Source: Callaeas wilsoni
Lineage: Eukaryota > Chordata > Aves > Passeriformes > Callaeidae
Assembly: GCA_013398955.1 (NCBI GenBank)
Contig: VWPU01002063.1
Coordinates: 310,001-374,000, forward strand
Direction of reading: 5' to 3'
DNA: 64,000 nt
Part shown: positions 45,116 to 57,000 of the stretch, in pieces
Layout of the letters: every line of letters begins with the position of its first letter
Position numbering within the stretch: the first letter of the stretch is position 1
Translations under genes and position numbers: made by a program
Notes under the pieces: generated by a model
Databases searched by the model: none
Told to the model about the DNA's origin: nothing
Seen by the model: only the letters and a program-made list of their open reading frames with translations

Positions 45116-47646
45116 GGAGGCAATCAGACTCTGCAGATTAAGTGCTGCTTGAATACGTGTAAACATGCCTGTCTCACCCTGGATGAAAAGGCAGTCACCA
45201 CCCTCTCCCTCAATGCAAGCAAACTATTTACTCATGTGCAGTAAAGGCCTAAAATTGCCAATGGATGCCCATTTCTGAGGCTGTTTCACCTCCAGGGGTA
45301 TTTGGCATGCCCACCTACACGTCCCCAGCAAGCTCAGGGGTAGCACAGTCCCACGGAGAAGTTGAGATGTGAGTGATGTGAGGTTAGATGCTTTTTAGAC
45401 TTTGACTCTGCCAAAATTTGAGTCTGTACAAGTACACATACCGTCTCAAGTGCCCTCTCTCAAGCAGTTTCTCTCTTTACCACTCTCTTTACATGCTTTT
45501 TTAAGACTTTCAGCATGCATATATTTGGGTAGTATTTGCACACAGAAAAGCTAGCAACCAGCATCAAAAATTTTACTACATTTTTTTACTAGATTTTTAC
45601 TAAATTGTATTAATGACTTGAAGCTTGCCAAAGCCCTAAGTGAGAATAGAGCATAAGAGGGCAAGAGCCAGCCTCTTTGGTAAGAGTCAGTACAACAGCC
45701 ATGCTTTTAACATCCCAGTTACTCATTTGGCTTCTCCTTTTTATTTTTTTAGTTAATAACACCAAGAAGACTTTATAAAAACTGTTGCAAAATGCTTAAA
45801 ATTAGAGCAGTTCAGTTCTTTTTTCAATCCCAGGTTGCTGTGCTAAATTGTACATGCTCACCTTGTGCATTCATTTGTGAGCACTAGGCATATCAGTGAT
45901 TAATTAATATTAATGGCAGAAGTCACTTCAAACTTGTTTTATGCTAGAAATCACACACAATCCTGACTCTAATCACTCGGCACATAAAGAAACTTTAATT
46001 GATAACCCAGGTTTAATATCCATCAGGATTGGATTCTGTAGGAGGAACAGAGCAATGTTCCCTGTAATCATCCTGGAAGAGATGGAAAGCTTGTTCTACC
46101 AACATCAAAGAAGATTAGGCAGCAGAAGCCTGATAGTAAAGTAGCAATTATGGAGGGTTTTTTTTAATTCTGTGCACCTGCTTCATCAAAATAATAGGCA
46201 TCTTTTAGCAAAATAACCTGGAACTCAGTTCACTGACTTTCAATTATCTTATGCTGGGAAATGCATCTGGAGACACATGAAAAAAGGTGATAGACACACA
46301 GGGAAATAAAGAGAAGGGGGAAATTAGAATGAGGGAAAATATGAGGGCCTAAGTAAGTGGGTATTATAAATATCCTGTGCCTCGGGCTGAATATAGAACA
46401 GGAATACTTTTGCTGAGTTAGGACTGTGGCATCAGGCACATCTGACCAAATCAGTCCCTGGTGGAGTGCCTGTGAGTGCAGCAAACAGCTTACACCAGGG
46501 ACAGACTTGGCTCATTGCTTTTAAGGGGAATTTTAGATATTAAACCTTAATGCCAGCAAGGGAAGCACATGGCAACTTCCCACAAGCGCTTCAGGCTGTC
46601 TAACTCAAAGCAAAAATTACTGTCCTCAAATTCCCCTCTATCAGGTGGTCTTGCCTTGCAAAACAAGAAATGACCCTATAATTTTCTTTCAAAAGGTGAG
46701 TCTAAACTTAGACTAGAGCCTATCTTCCCTGGAGATGGGAAGGCAAAGAAAACCCACACAATCTCTTGGTTTTACTTAAGGAACTGCATCTTCATTTCTG
46801 AAAAAGCACAAGGCAGACTCTCAGAGCCAGGCTTAAGAAGCCTGCCTGGGGCTTGGTACCCTTCCTTCTTAAGCTTCTTTTTTAATACACCCTAGTCTTC
46901 TCTGAAAACAATTTTTCAGAGATCAGTGGGCAATTCACTTCAACATCCCATGATCTGCAGCCCTGGTGCCTCCAAAGGCAGAGCACAGCAGAGCTCTTAA
47001 CAGAGAAAAGCCTCATTACCAGCCCCATTACCAATGTGGAGCTCTTCGCAGGCTCAGGTCAAAATCAAAGACAGCGTTTTACCACCTTTTTGTCCAGCTT
47101 TACATCTCTGTTGAATTCACTGTGCCCTCTTAGACACGTCTCAGTCTCTCCTCCACTACATACAACCTCTCACATCTCGTTGTGACTGAGAAGTGATCCC
47201 CACACAGGTGCTGGTTGGGAGGGCTGTTCTCCATTCCATCTCCTGACCTCCACCTCCCTGCAGAAGACCCCAGGCCGAGGGACCTTACCATCCCATCCTC
47301 CTGTGCACCTCTCCTCCTGACTGTGCAGTTCCTCCAGTTTGATCACAGCCCTGCCTTCAGAGCTCTGTCCCAAAGCTGGTGGCCTTGGCAGGCAGCGCTG
47401 GGGGTGGACAGGGGCTTTGGGCACGTGGAGCCCTGCACGTCACCGAGGTGCAGAACCGATTCTGTGTGAGGCAGAGCAGGGGCCCTCCCTGCATCCTGGC
47501 ACATCAACATCCAGCAGACACAGCTCCCTGTGCAGGAGGTTGAAGCACAGAGGATCATGAACAAATACCCGTGACCGGCAGAGGCTGATCCTTCAGCAGG
47601 AGTCACACCACACCCCACTCCACATGAATGAAATAGAAGTCATTCT
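45116..47646. other. Intergenic sequence, no gene recognised
   Basis: Mostly AT-rich; a GC-richer patch at about 47200-47620 has open frames on both strands (84 to 91 codons) without recognisable content. No mobile element identified. Confidence 0.45.
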
Positions 47647-47687
47647 ATTGTAATTAAATAGGAATTTTGTGTGAATTCCAAATGAAC
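47647..47687 (+). repeat. TAATTA-containing direct repeat, copy 1
   Basis: attgtaattaaataggaatt followed by ttgtgtgaattccaaatgaac. The first 20 bases are identical to copy 2 at 47769, and the tgaattccaaatgaac tail is nearly the same (two mismatches). The core TAATTA is a homeodomain-type site. Confidence 0.75.
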
Positions 47688-47768
47688 CTTTGTAACATTT
47701 TCATTAGTCCTCAATACACCTCTTACTTTACCTCATTTGAATTATTGGTAATAAATGGTAGTAACTGA

Positions 47769-47810
47769 ATTGTAATTAAATAGGAATTAAAATTTGACTT
47801 CCCAATGAAC
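47769..47810 (+). repeat. TAATTA-containing direct repeat, copy 2
   Basis: The same 20 bases as copy 1, then aaaatt and tgacttcccaatgaac. Copy starts are 122 bp apart. The arrangement suggests a local duplication or a paired regulatory site within an AT-rich block. Confidence 0.75.
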
Positions 47811-50800
47811 TACAGCAAAGCAATCACTATTTCCATATACATTAATCGCTCTTCTGTTAGGAATACAGACAACTTATTTTTATTGAATTGCTACAAATTA
47901 TAATGAATATATGGCCTGAGCCAACAAAATGGTCTCCCATCAGTAAGTGTACTGGGTAGATGTCAGCCAGCTGTGCAGCCAGATCTACCCAAGGAACTTG
48001 GGACATGCAGCATGCCAGTAGAGAATACACTGAATTATGACACTTCCAGAATAAATTTTTGTTTCAGAATCTCACAATTAATTTGCAAACACAACAGACA
48101 AGATGCCGTTGGGAGTGCCATTGGGGAAGTAGACTAAAAGGTGAGAGAAACCAAGAGCAGTAATACCAGACTAGTGCTTTTTTATGTTATTGGCTCCTGT
48201 TTGATTTTAATAAAAGTGCTTTGTAATATGTTCTGGGGTGGCAAACTGCATATAGAAAACCCCATTTTATTATTTATACATTTTCTCTCTGTAACTAGAG
48301 ATATATATGTAATATATGTATGAATAAAATTTCACTTCTGTGACTGTTCTAGATTTAAAAGCCACAGAGAGCTGTTTCTTTGCATTACTGCTGCAGTTGT
48401 AGCAGGCATTTGGTGTAAGGAGGTGCAAGTTATGAGAGGCATGTCTGTAAAAGGGAGTGCTGAGTGTCTAACAGAGGCTGGTATCTGCATGCAGGGCAGA
48501 CATTCCGGTTCAGTGGAATAGGTGGGGGAATGATCCCAAAGCTTTCTGTTGTCACTTTGAAAGCTGGCAGCCTGTGTCTCACTGAGCAGCCTTCCATCTC
48601 CAAAGTGATGGATGCTGGACTAAATTCTCTAGGTTTTCACAGGGTGTAAATTCCCCCATTAACTACCGTTTTTTCCATGCAGGCTCCTCATTTCTGGCCT
48701 ATCACTGTCATCTCACACTGTTGATTTCCAGGGGACAGCAGCAGCCAGCCATCACAAACACAGGGCAGAGCTTCCTTGGATACGGCGTGAGCCAAACACA
48801 CTGATGTGATCACATGGTCTGTCTCAATGTGGTTTTACATGCCCTGAAATATCTTCTTGTCTCCATTTGTTCACCATTGCTATCATTTTACCTCTCATCG
48901 TACTGCAAAGTCAGAGTCTGACTGACATTTAAAATCCCTTTGGATTTCCAGACCCAGCAGGGGAAATTCAGAATCAGGCTCTGGATAGGAACTGCGAGAG
49001 CCAGCGTGGGTTTGGGAGAGGGCAGCTCACTGCTTAGGCATCTTTGTTATACTGAAATTTAAATCACAGAGATTGAACAGGGAAAGCAAACTCACTTTTT
49101 CAATTTTGTTACCTAATCAAAACTCTGAAGCTTTCTAGTGCTGGAGAGTGTTCACATATCATCCACTTTCCATATCCAGTGCTGACAAAACAATAAGGCA
49201 GGAATAACATAAGTCGTGAGAAAACTAGTCTGTCTCATAAATCTTCACAGGAAAGTAGCTGCTGTTTTATGTTATTGCAGTGTGTTGTTTCCAATGAAGT
49301 GATTACTGTTAGATGTATTTTTAAATTGCTTTTGGTATTTTTAAAAATACATGACTTTGAGAGTGATAGAAATGAGATTGAGTGGCGGTAGGCAGTGCCT
49401 AAAATATGATTAACTTTTTCCCAGACCAGCTACTTCTGAAATTAAGGTTACCAACACAGCTGTTGTCAACTTTCCCCTGGCTGCAAAGGGCTCATTGGAG
49501 TCTGTTTGATGTATGCAATTATCCATCAGCCCACCCAAACCCTCCTCCTGCTTCAGACACTACATGGGCTTGCATTCTGCTTCAGGATGTTTGATTAAGA
49601 TTTGCTAGTGTTATTTTAAAGTGTGAATGTGCATGTTTATGCACTAAAGCCCTGTAACACAGCGTCTTGAGTTCCATCCCGTTGTGACTGGGTTGTGGTT
49701 TCTGTCCATGGAGGGGCAGAACTGCTTTGTGTGCTAACAGCTCCAACCAAGGCATGCACGCTTCCAAAAGGGCTGAGCTACGTCTTAGATAAAGTTCAGT
49801 TGGAAGACATTCAAGGCAATAAATATCAAGTGAGAGGTTTTCTCAGGGCTTTACAAGTCATTAAAACTCCAGGTAGATTTTACCTACCAAAGGCTTCACT
49901 TGTGGCTTGCTGAGTTCACATGGCCCCTTTCCTGCAGATTGTCGTATCCCTTCCAGGGGCTAATGAAGCCTGTAACCATCCCAGGGCCCACCTGCAGGGT
50001 CCCTTGGATTGTTCTGTGCTCCACAGACCAGGCACTACAGGGTTAAGCTTGCTCAGACAAGAGGAGACTCAATAAGAGGCAAAAGGAAAATGAATTAGGG
50101 GAAAATCAACAGGCAGCAAAGGAAAAACTAAATTACATTTCATGTACACACATGCACTCTTTTGGCTGGAAGGGCAGAAAATGTAGCCAAAACCAGGCTG
50201 TTTTTATTCTAAACAGTGCATCAATCCATTGATTAATTTTACACTTTGTTCCTTATGAACCTGGGCTGGGGCCATGAATGCTGCTATGAAAAGAAGAATA
50301 TAGCCAAAAAGGAACTCTTAAAAAGTTGGCAGCCGTTTCAAGGCAATGTGTCTGGCCAGCAGGAAGGAGATGGCTCCTCCAGGGAGTGTATGGAGCTGTA
50401 AAACCATTTGTGAACTGGCCCTGCACAGTTTATAAGGTGTGTGACTGACTTAAAGTCAAGTTTCTTGCACAAATCTGTGACTTGTAAATTGAATTATAAA
50501 AGTAGTTTTAAGTATCATTTTTCCAAAAGGGCATTACAAGATTGGTTAAGAATGACTGTATTTCCTCACTAATACCATTAACTTTGGAATTGTTTCCATC
50601 CATTACAGAGCAGAACAAGGACAGTTTACCGTAAATTGCTACATGCTGTATGCTTCAACTGGTCAGCTCTATGGTATAGGAAGAATAAATCAAACAAAAT
50701 CAAATAAAGGAATACAACAAAACACCACGGACCAACTTCAGTCTTGGTGTAATCAAATGCAAATGGAAATTAATGGAGTTGCATTCACTCACACCAAGGC

Positions 50801-50935
50801 TGACACATCCCTTGGCCATAGAGCAAAGGGAGGCAAGCCTCAGCTCTCTGTGCTTCCCAGGAACAGCTATGGTGAGCAGGAGCAGGCTACCAGGTCATCA
50901 TTTCCAGTTACCTGCTGCCTAGGTGTTTTCATGAG
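47811..50935. other. Intergenic sequence, no gene recognised
   Basis: AT-rich single-copy-looking sequence. Short alternating AT tracts lie near 48298-48325. No supported gene or mobile element. Confidence 0.45.
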
Positions 50936-50961
50936 AAAACTAGTCTAGACAGACTAGTTTT
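50936..50961. repeat. Perfect hairpin (11-bp arms, 4-base loop)
   Basis: AAAACTAGTCT, loop AGAC, then AGACTAGTTTT. A further partial copy of the right arm (aactagttttc) follows at about 50965-50975, and a T-run ends the block at about 50986. Confidence 0.85.
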
Positions 50962-50991
50962 GACAACTAGTTTTCTTTTTTTTTTTGCTGC

Positions 50992-51016
50992 CTGGGTAAA
51001 AAATTAATTTACCCAG
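50992..51016. repeat. Second hairpin (9-bp arms, 7-base loop)
   Basis: CTGGGTAAA, loop AAATTAA, TTTACCCAG: perfect inverted arms, 30 bp after the first hairpin. Function unknown; too small for a named transposon family. Confidence 0.8.
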
Positions 51017-54000
51017 TATTTCTCTTTCATATGCATTCCTTTCAGGAAGTTAGGAGGTTAAGGAATGATTCGGGAAATACCCCTAAAACCTCGCCAGGAT
51101 AAGCCAAGAGTGACTTTAAGTAGGTAGAGGTCTGTGTAAGATCTCCAAAAAAATCAGACAGAAGGAGGGGGGGGATTCTGCCTGTGATATATCTTGTCAT
51201 CCAGACCACAAACAGGGGTTCCAAAATCTCTGCACAGAACCAATTCTTTCCCTTCTCACTGCATTTCAATATTGCTAACTGCTAATTAATCACAGACTTT
51301 ACACAGCCTCCCTCTTGCCCAAGTTTTATGGTTGAAGTTTCGTTTGAACTATGCTTCTCCCAGCTGAGCAGTGCTTGAGGGTCAACAGAGCTGTGCCATG
51401 TGCTGTGAAAAGTGATGCTTCTTTAAGAGGCCTCGTTATTGAAATAACTTTTGAGTTAATGTTTGGAAATAACTCTGAAATGAGGACTTGCACAGATTTG
51501 TTTTCTTAGTGCAGCAATTAGCTTCTTGAGCGGTGACTGGCTGCAGCACCTTCTGCCATGTCTGACACATTAAATAAATTATTCGCTCAGTTCATTAGTT
51601 AGGAATACAGTTTGTAATACCTGCCGAGTTACAGGACACACAGCAAAGCCATGGATCACTTCAACTAGAAAAATGAAGTCAGGTTTTGCTGCTCCTGCAT
51701 AAACAAAAACAAGGATGGGGGGGGGAAAGGTAAGTAAGATACTGTTTTTCCTACCACTTGGCTCAATCAGTTTGTTTCAGAACACTGCCCCTCTGCCCTG
51801 TTCCCTTTTTAATTACCAGGTTGTGATTCTCTCCTTCCCACCAAGTTGGACGGCCTCAGCAAAATCTCCCGTTGCTTCTGGTGGAAATATCCTCAGAATT
51901 GGTTACTTGTTAATGAAAGTACAATGTCATAGACTCAAGAAACAGCAAAGTAATTTTTTCTGCCAGTCCAGCTCACTGTTGCAAGCAGGACTGCTGCACG
52001 TTGTCTCTTTGTCAGGCTTCCCATGGGCAGGCAGCAGCCACCAGACACCTGTGTGGAAAGGTGGAAGCTGGGGCAAGGAAAAGTGCAGGTTGTCCTTCAT
52101 GCTTGCTGTTCTCCAGTCAGTGCACTGGGACAGACACAGCACCAGCTGCTCCCATGGGACATGGGATGGGCTGTGGAGGCAGCACCTCCTGATCTAACAG
52201 CATTTAACAGCATTTCACCCACCCACCTGTACAGAGACAGGGCATGGCTCGGTCTGCAGTTGTGCAGCGTGGATGGAGGCACAGCTACAGCTGGTCTGGA
52301 TGCAGAAGAGGCTTCCCATGAGTGGGTGTGTGGTGGGCTCAGGGTAGGGACTGCAGAGGAGCACCCAGACATGCAGGTCTGCCACCTTCATTGCTGTTCT
52401 GCACCCTGTGCAGTCAGTGCCCTGGCCTGGGGCGAGACAACATCCAGGGGCTTACCATGCAGGGCATGACATTTAAAGGGAGAAAGCGACTTTTAAATAC
52501 CAGTTAGCAGTTGAGCTTAACTAGAGATGGCAGGGCAGGAGGATGGGGAGACCTTTGGAGCCTTACCCAGCTCTTCCAAGCCTCATCATTCAAAGCAGCC
52601 TATAAACAAAGCCCAGATCAGCCAGCTTTAAGTACATCCTTGGGCTCACGATTTCCTCATCCAAAGGACAGTCTTTTCTTCAAAGACACTAGAGCCCATC
52701 ACTAATGGTCACTTGTCAGGAAACATTGTGGGATTCAGGCCAGAATGCTGGGATGCATTTTGCAGAGATAAGTGCCTGTAATTAAGCTCCTAAATACATA
52801 TTCAAGCATCAAAATTGGTGACATGATTTTGCAGAAGTGACAAGCAGTGATGTCAGTGGAGGTACCAAGGGGAAGTCCAGGACATGTGGCAACCATGTGC
52901 TGACCCCCAGCAGAGCTGCCACCCTGAAACAGGCCTGGGATGACTTACTCCTTTATTTTGTCCACTCAGATTCCTCCAAGTAGAATTAAAAGGTTTAGGC
53001 GCTGCAGGCCAGCTGCCCTCTTCCCAGTCACATACCATGGATGACACTGGTCTGCTGTGCAAAAAACAATGTGTAAAGAAGAGGATAAAGGAGAGAAGAA
53101 ATCTAATAAATACTCCATTATCTCCAGTGTATATTATGCAAAATTTGGCATGAAATCTTTATCTCACATAAACATGAAGGTCACTTATTTGTTCATTAAA
53201 TTCTCCTCAGTCTACATCATTATGCTCATAGTTTTTCTTATACTTAATGTAGTAGGGGCCTGCCAAACTCATTAGGCATCAGCTGATAAATGGATTTGAA
53301 CTCACAATCTGTTAAAAATCACATAGGCACATTAGAGCAATATTTTCATGGCTTAGAGACTGTATACATTTAAATCTTCCCAGAGAGGATTTTGAACATT
53401 TTTGATCCAGTGCAGCAGACTCAACACATAATTCAAGTCTGCTTGCTGTAAAAATTTACAGGCTGGGATCTCAGTATCACTAGTCATAAATCAAAGCTGC
53501 ACACTTATAAGTGTGGTAGTGACAGAACTGTTGGATAGGGTGTAAACATCATCAAGCTCATTGTCATGCAGCACTTGCACTGGAAAAATGGGGGAGATAT
53601 TGGTAATGTTGTATATGTTTTCACTCTTCTGGCAGAATTTGTACACATAACATGTAACCCTGTGTAATTTCCAGCCTGGGCAAATCTCTGGATGAGAAAG
53701 AGCTTCTGAAACTGTCCTGGGTTCTCACCCTGGTGCCATGACTTCAAATAAGCTTTTACATGAAACGTGGACAGAAGGGAACACGGGGCATGTTTATACC
53801 ATAGTTTATGTTTCACTTACTCATTGCACTTTATTGTAATTTCCCCCAACTGATGATAAAATGCTTATAAAGCATTGGGCTGATAATTTGCAGGCTCTCC
53901 TGCTGCACTGTTTCTTATAAAGCTACTCATGTCTCCAGGAGAGTCTTTCTTCCTTTTGGATTTATGAGCTTAATGAACCACTGTTATTCTCCATCACAGG

Positions 54001-57000
54001 AGCCAGTGATGCTGTGACATTATAGCAGGAAGATTTGAAAACTTATGAGAAAGCACTTGAAACAAACTGCTGCTCTTAATAAGTGCCTCTTGTCTTCAGT
54101 GTGGTCTGAGGAAGATCTAAGCGGGCTAATGAATGAAAAGAACAAACCGAGTCCTGCAGTAATCCTGCAAGCTCTGCTGCAGGGTAAGCAGTGCTAGTGA
54201 GACAAATCCTCTGCTGGGATGAGCAGTAGTTATCAGTGGCAGGATGCTGATACAAGGCTCCACCAACGGGCCCACTTTGCATAAAGGAGCCCGAGTCCAG
54301 GTCTGCTTAGATTCTCCAGATGAGGGCAGTTGGATGTATGAGACTAAATACAATTAAATTTAACTTCAATTAAATATAACTTTCACCTTACTGAGAGGCC
54401 TTTCACTGCAGCTCACCTGCCTTGACTAAGGTAGCCTTTTGGCCCTAGGAGCTCTAGATTCACTCAAATAATTTTTTTCCCAGGGCCATTCTTGACATTT
54501 TCTTTCTTGATAATTTCAAACCAAAGAAGAGGAGGTGAGGGAAAAGGGACCCCTTCCTGAAGACTGGCTTCAGACTGCTGTTCATCTTGTTATTTCCATT
54601 AAGAAGCACGTTTCTGCCTACCATGGCAGGACACAAGGCAGAGAAAGGCAGTCCCAGGGCTAGGCCAGCCCCGGGCTATTTAGGAAGTTATAGGTCATAA
54701 CCCACACCTTCATCTCCACCTGGAGACCATTAAGAAGCCCATGTAAAACCTGGAGCACATGATTCATTGGCTCCCAGTGAGAAGCCCAGAGTTAAAAGCA
54801 TGTCCTGTTCAGAGCCCCATTGTATAACCTGCTGTTATCAAAGAGACAGTTCTCAGACCCAGCTATTTCCTTCAGCTAAAAAAGCGTGGAGAGCAAAACA
54901 GAAGTGACTTGCCCAGTGCTCAGCAGTAAGTCAGCAGCAGCACCAGACACAGAACCAGGCGTGTTGGCTGGGCCTGCAGGCGAGACACCAGCGTGCTCTG
55001 GCACGGCTGCTGCTGCCTTTGGCTCTTCTGCTGGATTCCCAGAGACAAGTGGGTTGAGCCAGTTGGGCCATGCTGCATGTTGGGGCAGAACTTGAGAGGA
55101 TGCCAGTCTCTCCCCACCCTAAATGTCCCTGCCTGCAGAGCCAGCTGGCTCCCTCCAGGCTCAAAGCAGAGTGTCAGACAGCTCCTGCACAGCCTGGCTG
55201 GCTGGGGCACTTACCTGTAGGGCCACCACACACCACAGGCATCTCTGAGAGTCTTGACATCCCCTGTGCTGTCCAGGGGGGATGCTAGAGATGGCTGGAA
55301 CTTATGTCTGTAGGTGAGCAATCTTGCCAAAACAATGAGACCTTCCACCACACACGATGCTCAAGCAATGCTGTCAACTCTGTATTATTCACAAAAGCTC
55401 TGCTGTCTTCTGTTACTCTGTAATCACCACATCTTTCATCATGGCACACATATCTCAGCAACTGTACTCATTACAAAACCACCACAGCAAAATGGGAAAC
55501 AATGACATGCTCCTTCTTTTTCTCTGTGATTCGGTGGGATTGGGAACTCAGTGCAACACAGATCCTTTAGCCAGCAGTGGAAGATGGATGGCGACATGCC
55601 AGTGGGTGCTTTGAAAAGCTCAACCTAGGTGACTCTGTTAAAAAGTATTCAAAAGCCCCAATTACAATCAGTTAAAAGCAATAAGCATGCAAATTATTTT
55701 AAAGCAAACTTTAATTAATTTCAGCATATGTTTCACTTAGGCTGATTAGTCAAATCTGATTTTCTGAAAAGAAACAATAAACATCTGCTAATGATGATTT
55801 ACATATTGCCACTCACATGGCCTGCAGGGTGTTCTGAGGTTCTGCACAGCACAGAGAAGCAACATCGTACTGTGGCAGCGACCCCCAGCCTGCACCACCA
55901 GGTACAGGGAGCAACAAAAATAATTCTTGGATAAAATGCCTAGACATGCCCTAAAAGAACAGGATAGTGTTAGTATGAACAACTGTCCTGGAACAGCTTT
56001 CCCTTTTTTAAAGTGCTCTTTGAGAAAAACAGGTAAAACAACCTGAAGTCTGGGCTCAGGGGACCCCAAACCGAAGCTCTGCACAGCCTGACCTTGGTAC
56101 AGACCTAACTCAAGGATGCCAAGTGAGAAGATTTTCAGGTGGCTGCATTCAGAATAATGAGAAGGGCTTAACCTATTGTTCAGACACCACTTCCCTCTAA
56201 AACCAGTGGGAAAAAAATTATCATTTGCTATAAACACATAATTTAGCCAACACAATCCCTTATTCTCCATTCATTATATAAGGAGACAGGATGTGATAAT
56301 CCCGCATAGTCAGGAGGCTAAATCCCTCTTTACACCCAAGACTCCATCATGGGAGGCCTGAATACAGCCCCCTCATACCTTTGGGCCTGAACCTTGCAAT
56401 AATGTAAATATTTAAAAGTCCATGGTATTTTATATTCGCAAGGCTGATAACGGAATAGCTTTAATATCCTTACAATGCCAAATCCAGATTAACACAATAA
56501 TAGTGGCTCCCAAGCAGTTTATTAGCACTCATATCCAATATGTAGAAATCCTGGAGGGGGAAAAAAGGAAAAAAGAAGTCCTGCCGACACATACTGCACA
56601 CGGAACTGCAGGATGTTGTATTCCAAGAGTTATTTCAGTTGTAGAAACCACATGGCACCATTACTTGGCATGAAGAGAGGATAAAGAAAGAACGGTCTAT
56701 GACAGGTGTTGCTTTAAATATTTTGAAGATATGCATCAGGAATAGTTCATAAAAGTGCTTCTAAAGTAGCTCTTACACCCACTGGGCTTGGCAGTCCTCA
56801 CTCTTAAAAAACATGAACTTGGCGCAGCAGTCTCCTAAATCTTTTAAACTGGCTTAATCCTCCCAGTAATGAAACATGCAGTCAGCTAGATGGGTGCATT
56901 TATCTGAAACTCACTTATTTACAAGCAACTAAAACATGAAATTAGCTGGTCCCGGAAGGCAGCTTTGTACTTCCCAACTCCTCTGCTATCATAAATCAAC

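Noticed and set aside
50936..50986. Hairpin plus T-run as a Rho-independent terminator
   Set aside because: The DNA is vertebrate nuclear sequence, where that signal has no such role, and there is no gene upstream.
51715..52197. 160-codon plus-strand open frame, with a 148-codon frame overlapping it at 52023-52469
   Set aside because: No domain or family resemblance, and overlapping frames on both strands are all similarly long, as expected from locally GC-richer DNA.
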